A stretch of 64,000 nucleotides of DNA from Elusimicrobia bacterium GWF2_62_30 (GTDB lineage: Bacteria; Elusimicrobiota; Elusimicrobia; Elusimicrobiales; UBA9959): the NCBI GenBank assembly GCA_001799995.1, contig MGUK01000095.1:124001-188000 (forward strand), read 5' to 3'. The notes beneath the pieces were generated by a model. The model did no database searches. It saw only the letters and a program-made list of their open reading frames with translations, and was not told the DNA's origin. This document shows, one piece after another, positions 47,501 to 56,068 of the stretch; the first letter of the stretch is position 1; each line of letters begins with the position of its first letter. Position numbers and translations under genes: made by a program.

Positions 47501-50500
47501 TTCCAGCGTAACGGTCCAAACTGCTTCTCAGGTCTTAGGCTTGAGCTCAAGCGGTTCCTTTAATACGGTGGCCCACAGCACTATTACAAAACTTGGTCTG
47601 GGGTACCCTGGCTCCAACAACGTTATCACTTGGAGCGTGATAACGGCAGCTTCCGGTACTGTTAATGCCCTTTTCCTTGATAGCAGTTCCTCTAACACTA
47701 TCTCTGATAGTTTTATTTCGAACCCGGCTGGTACGGCTTTCAGGCTGGATTATTCTAATCATAACTCTATCATCCGCAGCACAATGACCAGCAATGCTTA
47801 TAAAGATGTGGGTTGGGGGGGGAGTGGGTTTGCTGCTCTTAAATTTGAGAATTCTTCTTCAAATACTGTGACCGAAAGTTTTATGTCAAATCCGGGGCAG
47901 AATGGCGTAGTTATAAACCCTGGCTCAGACTACAACACCATCAGTCAAAGTACAATGACCAGCAACTTTTACGGAGACTACCTGTTCTATGAAGCTGCGC
48001 TATATATTTATGCCTCCTACAACGCGATAAATATGTGTTCTATATTAAATCCATCAGGGACTGCTGTGTCGGTTGATGGAGGGTTTAATACTATAACCCG
48101 GAGTACCATTACAAGCACTAACAGTTCCCCTTTGGCTATTAGAATTCTCGCTCATCATACTACGATCACGCAATCTAATATTAGGGGTGTCGTGTTAACT
48201 TGGTATTCCGCCGCTAGCAGCAATATCATTGCCCAAAACACCATCAACGCTGACAATCCAGATTCCATTAACAATTCTGATCCAGCAAATTATGATTCTG
48301 ATGCAGCGATTATTATTGACACATCCTTTAACACTATTACGCAGAATAATGTTTCTAACCGCTTTGGGACGGGAATCATTTTGAGAGAGCCCTCGATGAT
48401 CGGACTGTACAATGTGAATAATGATATCAGCAGCAATACCATCTCAAGTGCGAAAGATGGGATACATGTCCATTCCTCTACCGGCACGACAATACGCTCG
48501 AATATAATCGTATCCACAAATGCCAATGCTGCCGGCATTCATCTGGAGGGCAGTTTCAATGGGGATATTTCTTCCAACACCATAAATGCCGGAGCGCAGG
48601 GCAAAGGAATTAACCTTATTAGTAATTCCGGAATTATCAATATTTCTTCCAATACCATCCGGGCTGCCGGGACAGGAATATACATCTCTACGCAGCAAGC
48701 CGGCGCAGAGATACATGTTACAACTCTTACGTTTACATCCCTGGCGGCCGGCGCCACCGGCATTGAATTCGCCAGCGGCACTTTTATCTCCACGTTCACG
48801 GGAGTGTATTTTAACGATCTCAATATGGGAACGAATGTGTATGGTGCGCTGCTGGAGCCCGGCTCGCGTATTGCCATGCGCGACGCCGCGGGCGCTAAGG
48901 CAGGGTCCGGCTACGAGAACGACCCCGCCGGCTACGTGGACTGGCTGCCTGACCCCTATAGCCCTCCTTCCGGCTGCGGCCCCGCCGAGACCCGCAACGT
49001 AGGCAAGACAGGTTACCCGTACTCTACAATACAGGCGGCGGTAAATTCCCTTACGGTGAATATGAGCACCACCGCCTGCGTGGTGATCAGAGATACGCAG
49101 ACCTACACCGAGCAGGTTACTGTGCAGGGCTTCAACAATAATGGCTACCGGCTTAAGATAATGGCTGACCCGGGCCTGCTCGGACTTGCTCCGGTGATCG
49201 ACCCGCCGGCTGCTTCTACGGCGGCTTTCAATATTATGTGCGACAGCGTAACGATACAGGGAATAGATATTGTGCCGCTCAATTCGCTGCAATATGGCAT
49301 TCAGGTGTCGTCGGACTATGTAGTGATCTCCAGCGTAAACATCCGGGACATTGCCGGGCATATCAGCGTGTCGGGCATATCTCTTTCTAGTTATAGTGTC
49401 GTTTCGAATTCCAGCGTAACGGTACAAACTGCTTCTCAGGTCTTTGGCTTGAGTTCAAACGGCTCCTTTAATGTAGTGGCCCACAGCACTATTACAAAAC
49501 TTATGCTGGGATACCCTGGCTCCAACAACGTTATAAACTGGAGCGTGATAACGGCAGCTTCCGGTACTGTTAATGCCCTTTTCCTGGATAACAGTTCATC
49601 TAACACTATCTCCGATAGTTTTATTTCAAACCCGGCAGGTACGGCTTTCAGGCTGGATTATTCTAATCATAACTCTATCATCCGCAGTACAATGACCAGC
49701 AATGCTTATAAAGATGTGGTCACTGAGTTTGCTGGGTTTGCCGCCCTTAAATTTGGGGATTCGTCTTCTTCAAACACTGTGACCGAGAGTTTTATGTCAA
49801 ATCCTGGACAGAATGGTGTAGTTATAAGTCCTGGCTCCAAATACAATGCCATCAGTCAAAGTACAATGACCAGCAATTTCTATGGCGTTTCTGATTACGA
49901 ATCTGCACTTGTAATTTCTGATTCCTTTAACACGATAAACAGGTGCTTCGTCTCAAATCCCTTTGGGATAGCTATCATGGTTCAGGGCGGGTTTAATACC
50001 ATAAGTCAAAGCACCATCACAAGTAATGGCATTTTCCCTTATGCCATTATGCTTGCTGCTCACCATACTTTAATCACACAATCTAATATAAACGGTGTCA
50101 TAGATATCGGCTATAGTAACTATGGCGACAGCAATATCATTACCCAAAACACTATCAGTGCTGACAATCCAGTTACAGTTGACGATTCAGACGCAGCGGT
50201 GTTTGTTGTCTCGGCTTCTAATACCATCACACAGAATGCTATCTCCAACCGCTACGGGAAGGGGATCATAGTATACGAGCCAAGTAACGATATTAGCAAC
50301 AACACCATCTCAAGCGCGAAAGATGGGATCAATGTCCATTTAGCCACCGGCACCACAATACGCTCTAATATAATCGTATCCACAAATGCTAACGCAACCG
50401 GTATTCATCTGGAGGGCAGTTTCAGCGGGGATATTTCTTCTAACACTATCAGCGCCGGCGCGCAGGGGAAAGGAATTAACCTTGTAGGCAATGGCGGAAC

Positions 50501-52802
50501 TATCAATATTTCTTCCAACACCATCAGGGAAGCCGGGACAGGTATACACATCTCTACGCAGCAAGCCGGCGCCGAGATACGCGTTACAACTCTTACGCTT
50601 ACCTCCCTGGCGGCCGGCGCCACCGGCATTGAATTTGCCAGCGGGACTTTTATCTCAACGTTCACGGGAGTGCTCTTTAACGATCCCAATATGGGAACGA
50701 ACGTGTATGGGGCACTGCTGAATTCTGGTTCACGCATTACCATGCGCGATTCTTCAGGCCCTAAGACGGGGTCACTATACGAAACCGACCCGGGCGGCTA
50801 CGTGGATTGGGTGCCGGACGCGGGGACGCAATCAACCGGCACACTCAGCCCCGCATCTTTCAGCGGGGTGGGAACAAGTTCTCTTACGGTCAACTGGGGC
50901 GGTACCTATTTCGGCGGCACGGTTTATCATGTGCGGCTTTCAACGGCGGCTAACGCCTCGGCTTATATATCCAGCGCTAGCACTGCGGGAACATCGTATG
51001 GCTTTGCCGGGCTTATGCCGAACAGGGAATACTACGGCTTTGTGTCCACCAGCGCAGTGTCCGGGTTCATGCTGACCGATCATGCCTACACGCTGGCGAA
51101 TATCCCGCTTTCGCCGTCCACCGCCGCTGTCTACGCCACCAGCGCCACCGTTACCTGGGGACTGAACGGCAATTCCGACGGCACCACAGCCAAGGTGATG
51201 CGGCGCCTGACCGGAGTTGAAACCGGTAATACCTTCACTACCAACACCACCTCCTATACCGATACCGGCCTGCTGGGCTGCACCACTTATGATTTTCTGA
51301 TCTACAACGTGAACCGCGCCGGTGTTAACACCACTTACGCAAGCGTGCTGTCCGTGCTGACCGGTAATCCCGTGTCGCTGCCGCCTGGGAACTTCACGGC
51401 TCAGTCGCTGTCCGGCTACCGCATAGCGCTGGCCTGGGAACCGCCGCCTTACGAAGGCATAACGGGTTATAGCCTGTACTACGATAACGCCACCAGCACA
51501 ATAAGCTACGCTTCCACGCTGGCCACTTTCACAGCGGGTCATATTTCCTACATCGCTACCATGCCGGGCGCCGGCAACTATAAATTCGGCCTGCGCGCGG
51601 TGCACCGCTGCGGCATGGAAGATGGGAACACGCGCATTGTGGCGATGGCCCCGGCGCTGTACAGCCTCACCGGAGTAAAAGCTGCCATCAAGATCCCGCA
51701 GTCGGGCAAGAAGATAAACGGCAACAGCGTTACCGTGATGGCCGAACTGGTGCTGGGCGCCGAAGCCGATGTGCGAAATATCCGGTTCGATTACAAGATC
51801 TCGACGGCGCCCGATTCGGCCTGGGCTGCCATCCCGCCCAAGAACGCCGCTACGCATCCGAACCCTGACCCCGCTTCGCCGTACTTCATCCTGTGGAACG
51901 TAGACGGCATGGCGCAGACCAGCTACGACCTGCGCGCCGTGGCCACGGACCGCGGCGGCGTCGCCGACCCCGCCCCGGCGGCCATAACGGTGAACATCAC
52001 CGACCAGAACAACGCCGACATCAAGGAGAACGCCAGCGGCAATACGGTGACCAAGGAGCAGGATGTCAGCAGCCTGGTCTCGAACACTATTCAGACCGGT
52101 GACGGCGATTCCCAGCAGATGACCACGCTGGTACTCCCCGCCTATGCCCTGGACACAGATACGGCGGCTGTTTCCGTGACCAATAATCCGAACGTGGCGC
52201 TGACCGTTCCCGCCGACGTCCAGTCGGCGGGCGTGGTGGTGGAGATCTCCCTGTCCAACAGCCAGACGCAATTGGCCAACGGGCAGACGGCCGAAGTAAC
52301 GCTGGTCTATTCCGACGTCGACAATGACGGCAAGGTGGACGACACCACGCTGCTGGCCAGCCAACTGGTGATGTATTCCGCCGAAAGCCCCAACGGCCCA
52401 TGGGCCAGCGACCTGTCTTCTGTGGTGGACCCGGCCAACAAGAAAGTAAAGGGGAGCACCAGCCACTTCAGCTACTTCGCGCTGTTCGCTCCCATGTCGG
52501 CAGACCTTAATTCGGCAAAGGTTTATCCTGTGCCGTGGAAGCCGGGCAGCGGCGGCCGGTTCGATTCGCCCACGGGCGTGGCTGGAGTAGTCTTTGATAA
52601 TTTAACGGCTGCGGCCGAGATCCGCATCTACACCATAGCGGGCGGTCTGGTGCGCAAGCTGGACGTAAGCGCTTCCGACGGAGGCTACAAGGTGTGGGAT
52701 GGTAAGAATTCTTCCGGGAGCAAGGTTGCCAGCGGCATTTATCTAGCGCACATTAAGTCGGGCAGCAAAGTAAAAATACTGAAGGTAGCGATAGAGAGAT
52801 GA
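41547..52802 (+). CDS. Giant 3751-aa chimeric protein: TMTC/PMT-like membrane region, TPRs, 14 Kelch units, Fn3, two beta-helix regions, Fn3, FlgD-like C-terminal domain
   Basis: Single uninterrupted ORF; domains identified by eye from the translation. Confidence 0.85.
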   Translation: MMSFLRNLSYKTSKGAWRLFHSPVLRFEKKALWLAALLAAVCIGVYANALRNTFLQDDVYNITQNTFIRDAANLPKLFTRDYFRLAQEGAYRPVPTAVLFADYALFGYNPAGYRAVNIAWHLTAVILLFFLLIKFLAPRLGPGRARNAAFLAALLFAVHPVNSQMIGVISYHEDLICFVFMLVSAHLYLRNRLALSLAAFGLALFSKEMAVTLPVILLLYHLLLAPAEESRGADLPAARNENLFASIARRAGISPQWGAVASFFGIAGLFALGRFTLFKPSGIIMESNSANIAHLPSLAEFLRNTVDASVTYARYLGLLVWPGKLSVDWDSVLVHSPASQELLLLSLLLMGGILWLAWRSARRAPWLTFGILYFLVTLLPVSGVIPFWSSMAERYLYIPSLGFFLIAGCALEGLWNKTAGRSWLKAALVLLVISMPAALAWRTVVRNLNYKDELTLYLKETADQPGSYGAWYGLGYALGQHGDYVGAKEAFLKADALDQYHKTHFMLAFTEEKLNGADAVIESEYIKSIALEPEYYPARFNLASFYHKRGKLKEAIPQYEKALQINPGYKEAAANLGAANMADGRFALAAAALARASEIRPELETHLTADLQAKIEHNLATALFNLDKNDAALEHYRRAIALNPALEKKPILKAVSPDAQQGQPQAEVAAASPPTEGRALLSELKKLYPGLKDKWEKAERLEYAATPGGYRPKFGYKGSSQAQENLKPAEQAALDALAAREQAASPFNVLLPPDAAGTLALELEGIRLEQTMAGAKPVPARAKQGMIAYPGSYQDTEVFFISDARSSEQLFLLNSPKAPSRFDGKVSVAGGSLRLEDGGELALYNPDGERKLQLSRPLIIDAKGKEINGGWELKASPKTPSEYLLALAFNPKGLSYPLLVDPVWTAAGAGSLATARFAHTATLLPDGKVLVAGGSGAAALLTAEVYDPAAGTWSATGPLATARYGHTATLLPNGKVLVVGGYTGASELLSAELYDPAAGTWSATGSLATARSYHTATLLPNGKVLVAGGNVGTELFTAELYDPATGIWSVTGSLATARRDCTATLLPNGKVLVAGGFGGGTPELLTAELYDPSGGTWTATGSLATARGYHTATLLPNGKVLVAGGGTGAGKLLTAELYDPAAGTWTATGSLATARGNHAATLLPNGKVLVSAGSAGAAALLTTEVYDPAAGTWTASGSLATARYVHTAILLPNGKVLVSGGTGSGALLTAEVYNPSAGAWSITGSLATAHNWHTATLLPNGKVLVAGGHVGGDSSLLTAEVYDPTGGTWADTGSLATARGYHTATLLPNGKVLVAGGYAGGDSPLLTAEVYDPVAGTWSVTGSLATARNVHTATLLPNGKVLVVGGLTGSSTMLKTAEVYDPAAGTWSVTGPLATARGYHTATLLPNGKVLVAGGYGATYLLTAEIYDPAAGTWSATGSLATARIYHTATLLPNGKVLVAGGDNEGDSSLLTAEVYDPVAGTWTAAGSLATARRWHSATLLPNGKVLVAGGYNGTVTLLTAELYDPAAGTWSATGSLPTARSGHTATLLPNGKVLVAGGAGATALLTAELALYTEYDYSVVASTMQPAISTLGGSSSFPQLILKDTNYTLTGLRFKGNGEGSGGGYTSNSPANYPRVYLQRMDSENLGTIAEGGGLLDVSTSVYPMSSAQWESADTQISFKTPVDLQQGHYLLTVMANAVPSEAKIVSVYEAPPEDVAPPSAAGSLAAGATSTDTVVLNWLAPGDDGNTGVLDNSTFTIQYTSVTADAENPGFWSTNTAQINISTTGVGPGTSQYYTLGGLAADTSYYFRLWTKDDAGNYSPLSNGATVQTAAQSWPVPSGCSAALNVAQDGNSDFTTIQAAVNASTHNLTGDTCIVIRDTAAYSEQVTVQGFTSNGYRLKIMADPGWPSPAPVIDPPEASTAAFNIMCDSVTIQGIDIVPLNSLQYGIQVSSDYIVISSVNIRDINGHISVSGISLADRGLVSNSSVTVQTASQVLGLSSSGSFNTVAHSTITKLGLGYPGSNNVITWSVITAASGTVNALFLDSSSSNTISDSFISNPAGTAFRLDYSNHNSIIRSTMTSNAYKDVGWGGSGFAALKFENSSSNTVTESFMSNPGQNGVVINPGSDYNTISQSTMTSNFYGDYLFYEAALYIYASYNAINMCSILNPSGTAVSVDGGFNTITRSTITSTNSSPLAIRILAHHTTITQSNIRGVVLTWYSAASSNIIAQNTINADNPDSINNSDPANYDSDAAIIIDTSFNTITQNNVSNRFGTGIILREPSMIGLYNVNNDISSNTISSAKDGIHVHSSTGTTIRSNIIVSTNANAAGIHLEGSFNGDISSNTINAGAQGKGINLISNSGIINISSNTIRAAGTGIYISTQQAGAEIHVTTLTFTSLAAGATGIEFASGTFISTFTGVYFNDLNMGTNVYGALLEPGSRIAMRDAAGAKAGSGYENDPAGYVDWLPDPYSPPSGCGPAETRNVGKTGYPYSTIQAAVNSLTVNMSTTACVVIRDTQTYTEQVTVQGFNNNGYRLKIMADPGLLGLAPVIDPPAASTAAFNIMCDSVTIQGIDIVPLNSLQYGIQVSSDYVVISSVNIRDIAGHISVSGISLSSYSVVSNSSVTVQTASQVFGLSSNGSFNVVAHSTITKLMLGYPGSNNVINWSVITAASGTVNALFLDNSSSNTISDSFISNPAGTAFRLDYSNHNSIIRSTMTSNAYKDVVTEFAGFAALKFGDSSSSNTVTESFMSNPGQNGVVISPGSKYNAISQSTMTSNFYGVSDYESALVISDSFNTINRCFVSNPFGIAIMVQGGFNTISQSTITSNGIFPYAIMLAAHHTLITQSNINGVIDIGYSNYGDSNIITQNTISADNPVTVDDSDAAVFVVSASNTITQNAISNRYGKGIIVYEPSNDISNNTISSAKDGINVHLATGTTIRSNIIVSTNANATGIHLEGSFSGDISSNTISAGAQGKGINLVGNGGTINISSNTIREAGTGIHISTQQAGAEIRVTTLTLTSLAAGATGIEFASGTFISTFTGVLFNDPNMGTNVYGALLNSGSRITMRDSSGPKTGSLYETDPGGYVDWVPDAGTQSTGTLSPASFSGVGTSSLTVNWGGTYFGGTVYHVRLSTAANASAYISSASTAGTSYGFAGLMPNREYYGFVSTSAVSGFMLTDHAYTLANIPLSPSTAAVYATSATVTWGLNGNSDGTTAKVMRRLTGVETGNTFTTNTTSYTDTGLLGCTTYDFLIYNVNRAGVNTTYASVLSVLTGNPVSLPPGNFTAQSLSGYRIALAWEPPPYEGITGYSLYYDNATSTISYASTLATFTAGHISYIATMPGAGNYKFGLRAVHRCGMEDGNTRIVAMAPALYSLTGVKAAIKIPQSGKKINGNSVTVMAELVLGAEADVRNIRFDYKISTAPDSAWAAIPPKNAATHPNPDPASPYFILWNVDGMAQTSYDLRAVATDRGGVADPAPAAITVNITDQNNADIKENASGNTVTKEQDVSSLVSNTIQTGDGDSQQMTTLVLPAYALDTDTAAVSVTNNPNVALTVPADVQSAGVVVEISLSNSQTQLANGQTAEVTLVYSDVDNDGKVDDTTLLASQLVMYSAESPNGPWASDLSSVVDPANKKVKGSTSHFSYFALFAPMSADLNSAKVYPVPWKPGSGGRFDSPTGVAGVVFDNLTAAAEIRIYTIAGGLVRKLDVSASDGGYKVWDGKNSSGSKVASGIYLAHIKSGSKVKILKVAIER
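44265..46260 (+). repeat. 14 tandem Kelch-type coding repeats (~142 bp each)
   Basis: Unit GSLATARxxHTATLLPNGKVLVAGGxxGxxxLLTAEVYDPAAGTWSxT. Confidence 0.95.
47050..50820 (+). repeat. Tandem segmental duplication of the beta-helix-coding region (period ~1.9 kb)
   Basis: TIQAAVN...CDSVTIQGIDIVPLNSLQYGIQVSSDY...IIRSTMTSNAYKDV repeated at an offset of 1908 bp, falling to 1866 bp at the 3' end. Confidence 0.92.
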
Positions 52803-53716
52803 AAAAAAACGCGCGGATAATTTTAAGCCTGCTACTGTGCGCCACGGCGCAGGCAGCCTTCTGTGCCGACAAGACCGGCACTGGCGCGGCCGCTTTTCTG
52901 AAGCTGCCGGTGGACGCGCGCAGCGCCGCCATGGGCGAAGCCGTCTGCGCCGGGGCGAGTGGGGGGATGGCTTTGTTCCAGAACCCTGCCGGGCTGGCGG
53001 GGGCAGAGGTTAAAACGGTTTCTTTCAGCCATTCCTTGCAGGTGCAGGATATTTCTTGCGACGTGCTGGGTACGGCCATCCCGTTCAAGAAGCTGGGCGT
53101 GCTGGGCGTGGGCGTGCAGTATCTGCAGTACGGTACCATAGATTCGCTGGACAATACCGGCGCCGACGCGGGCAGCTTATCCCCCAGGGACAGCGCCTTC
53201 GTGGCGGGCCTGGGCAGGAAGCTGGGCCCCGACGTCAATATAGGCGTTGCTGTGAAGTATATCGATTCTAAAATATCGGGTTCGGCGTCCACCGGGGCCA
53301 TGGACCTGGGCCTGCAGGCCAACGGCGAGGACCTGACCGCGGCTTTCGCAATACAGAACATCGGCGGGAAACTGAAGTTCAACGACGAAGCCGCGCCGTT
53401 GCCGACCAACGTGAAGCTGGGCGTTCTCATTCCTTACCAGGAAAAGTGGCAATGGGCAGTAGACCTGAATTTCCCCAACGACGGCGGCGCCTGGCTGGCC
53501 GCTGGCGCCGAATACGCTTTTGAATTCACCGGCGACTGGAAAGCCTTCGGCCGCGCGGGCTACAACACCGCCGCCACCGACACCAAGGGTGTTAACGGCA
53601 TTTCCGCCGGCCTAGGCCTGGCCAAGAAGAGCTTTGGTTTCGATTACGCTTTCCGCAGCATGGGCCTGCTGGGCATGACCCACCATCTCGGCGTCAACTA
53701 CCGCTGGGGAAAATAG
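52799..53716 (+). CDS. PorV/PorQ-family outer membrane protein
   Basis: GAAAFLKLPVDARSAAMGEAVCAGASGGMALFQNPAGLAG; ATGA overlap with the giant gene. Confidence 0.88.
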   Translation: MKKNARIILSLLLCATAQAAFCADKTGTGAAAFLKLPVDARSAAMGEAVCAGASGGMALFQNPAGLAGAEVKTVSFSHSLQVQDISCDVLGTAIPFKKLGVLGVGVQYLQYGTIDSLDNTGADAGSLSPRDSAFVAGLGRKLGPDVNIGVAVKYIDSKISGSASTGAMDLGLQANGEDLTAAFAIQNIGGKLKFNDEAAPLPTNVKLGVLIPYQEKWQWAVDLNFPNDGGAWLAAGAEYAFEFTGDWKAFGRAGYNTAATDTKGVNGISAGLGLAKKSFGFDYAFRSMGLLGMTHHLGVNYRWGK

Positions 53717-53864
53717 CCGCTATCCACAAAGTATAAATACTTATCAAGATAATCTGCCTGCCCACTAATTGCATGCCATAGAGGCCAGTCTGGCAAAGGC
53801 ACATCCTTGCAACAGTTCACCTTTCCCGCCTGTTGGCATTTGATATAATTATCCCTGACCTTTT

Positions 53865-56015
53865 ATGGGATTTATACGCGGATTTTTTGAATATCTCGAC
53901 GGGCTTTCGGCGCGCGAGCTGCTGACCAAGGTGGTGTACCTGGCCGGCGCGGCTTCCGTGGTGGTCATCATAGCCGCTTCCGTGGTGATGCACGGCATCC
54001 TTTACGACATCCCTTCCATAGACAAGCTCGACGAGTACACGCCTTCCCTGACCACCTACGTTTACGATATCAATAACCAGGTGATAGCCGAGTTCTCAGT
54101 GGAGAAGCGGGCCATATTGCCGCTGGCCAAGATCCCGGTGGACATGCAGAACGCCGTTATCGCCATGGAGGACCAGAACTTCTTCCGGCACTGGGGCATC
54201 TCGCCGCGCGGCATAGCCCGCGCCCTGCTGCGCGATATCCTGCACAGGCGCAGCGCGCAGGGCGGCTCCACGCTGACGCAGCAGCTTTCCAAGCTTATCT
54301 TCCTGAAACCGGAAAAGACCATAACCCGCAAGGTCAAGGAAATGGTGCTGGCCCTGCAGATAGAGCGCAATTTCTCCAAGTCGGAGATCCTCACGCTTTA
54401 CCTCAACCAGATCTATTTCGGCAACGGCGTGTATGGCGTGCAGTCCGCGTCCAAACTGTATTTCGGCAAGGACGTAAGCGAGATGACGCTGGGCGAATGC
54501 GCGCTGCTCACCGGCCTTATCCCTTCGCCGGAGCGCTATTCCCCGTTCAACAATATGGAGAAGGCCAGGCAGCGCCGCCGCCTGGTGCTGCAGCGCATGA
54601 AGGCCGAGAATTTCATCACCGCCAAGGAAGAAGAAGCCGCCGCCGCCGAGGCCATCCCCACCGAGAAATCCACCCTTTTCGCCAGCCACGCCGCCTATTT
54701 CGTGGAGTACGTCCGCCAGATCCTTGAGCCCAGGTACGGCGTGGCCCAGCTCTGGAAGGGCGGCATGAAGATCTATACCACGCTGGACCTGGCCATGCAG
54801 ATCCCGGCGGAGGACATCATGGAGAAGAACCTGGCCAAGTACGACCAGGACGCCGCCAAAAGCCGGGAGGCCGAGGAAAAGAACGCCCCCAAGGCGGAGG
54901 ACAAGGGCGCCGAGGTGGAAAAGTCCTCTATCACTTTGCAGGGCGGCTTCGTCATTCTGGACACCAAGACCGGCGCGATCAAGGCCATGATAGGCGGGCG
55001 CAATTACCGCGAAAGCAAGTTTAACCGCGTCACGCAGGCGGCGCGCCAGGCCGGGTCCACCTTCAAGCCCATGGTCTGGATGGCCGGGCTGCTTAACGGC
55101 TATACCCCGGCCAGCATCATAGAAGACTCGCCGATGGCCTACTATTACGACGGCAAGGACTGGCGGCTGCTGGAAGGCGCCACCGACCAGTACGCCATCG
55201 ACGCGGCCATCCAGCCTTTCGTCGGCAACAAGGATTTCAAGATCTGGGTGCCCAACGATTTCGACGGTAAGACGCAGGGGCGCATAACCATGCGCCGCGG
55301 CCTGGAGCTGTCGCGCAATCTGGCGTCCATCTTCCTGGTGACGCACGTGGGGCCCACGCAGGTGGTGGAAGTGGGGCACCGCGCCGGCATCAAGCGCAAC
55401 CTGGAGGCCGTTCCCTCCATCGGGCTGGGCACTTCGCTGGTAAGCCCGTTGGAGATGACCAGTTCTTTTTCTACTTTCGCCAACGGCGGCATCCACGCCT
55501 CGCCGTTCGGCGTGCTGAAGGTGACCGACAACCAGGGCCGGGTGCTGGAGGAAGCGGTGCCCGAAGAGACCGAGAGCTTCTCCCCGCAGCTTTCCTATGT
55601 GCTGGTCAACATGATGAAGGGCGTGGTACAGCGCGGCACCGGCGTTTACGCCTCCAAATTGAAGCGGCCCATAGCGGGCAAGACCGGCACCAGCCAGGAT
55701 TCCAGGGATATGTGGTTCATCGGCATGACGCCGGACCTCACGGCGGGCGCGTGGATGGGCTACGACGATTTCATGTCCCTGCCGATGAAGGACTGGACCG
55801 GCGGCGGCACCGTGGTGCCGTGGTGGACGGAGATCATGGAGGCCGTGCTCAAGGACCAGCCGGTGCGCGATTTCCCCGTGCCCGAGGGGATAGTTTTCGT
55901 CACTGTGGACCAGGAGACCGGCAAGCTGGCCCTGCCCGGTACCTGCAAGAAAAAGATACTGGAAGCCTTCGTGGCCGGCACCGAGCCCAAAGAATTCTGC
56001 GACGCAGTGCATTAA
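53865..56015 (+). CDS. mrcA: Penicillin-binding protein 1A (bifunctional transglycosylase/transpeptidase)
   Basis: AMEDQNFFRHWGISPRGIARALL, GGSTLTQQLSK, GSTFKPMVW, KTGTSQDSRDMWFIG. Confidence 0.95.
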   Translation: MGFIRGFFEYLDGLSARELLTKVVYLAGAASVVVIIAASVVMHGILYDIPSIDKLDEYTPSLTTYVYDINNQVIAEFSVEKRAILPLAKIPVDMQNAVIAMEDQNFFRHWGISPRGIARALLRDILHRRSAQGGSTLTQQLSKLIFLKPEKTITRKVKEMVLALQIERNFSKSEILTLYLNQIYFGNGVYGVQSASKLYFGKDVSEMTLGECALLTGLIPSPERYSPFNNMEKARQRRRLVLQRMKAENFITAKEEEAAAAEAIPTEKSTLFASHAAYFVEYVRQILEPRYGVAQLWKGGMKIYTTLDLAMQIPAEDIMEKNLAKYDQDAAKSREAEEKNAPKAEDKGAEVEKSSITLQGGFVILDTKTGAIKAMIGGRNYRESKFNRVTQAARQAGSTFKPMVWMAGLLNGYTPASIIEDSPMAYYYDGKDWRLLEGATDQYAIDAAIQPFVGNKDFKIWVPNDFDGKTQGRITMRRGLELSRNLASIFLVTHVGPTQVVEVGHRAGIKRNLEAVPSIGLGTSLVSPLEMTSSFSTFANGGIHASPFGVLKVTDNQGRVLEEAVPEETESFSPQLSYVLVNMMKGVVQRGTGVYASKLKRPIAGKTGTSQDSRDMWFIGMTPDLTAGAWMGYDDFMSLPMKDWTGGGTVVPWWTEIMEAVLKDQPVRDFPVPEGIVFVTVDQETGKLALPGTCKKKILEAFVAGTEPKEFCDAVH

Positions 56016-56037
56016 CAGGCTGTTTCGCCTGACTGGA

Positions 56038-56068
56038 CGCCCGGCCTAAGAAGCCGGGCGTTCTATTT
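56038..56068. terminator. Intrinsic terminator between convergent genes
   Basis: CGCCCGGC-CTAAGAA-GCCGGGCG then TTCTATTT. Confidence 0.8.

Noticed and set aside
50940-52466. 508-aa antisense ORF under the giant gene
   Set aside because: Shadow ORF with no recognisable domain; + frame continues with Fn3-like and FlgD-like sequence
54096-56012. 638-aa antisense ORF opposite PBP1A
   Set aside because: Shadow ORF; PBP1A motifs are clear on +
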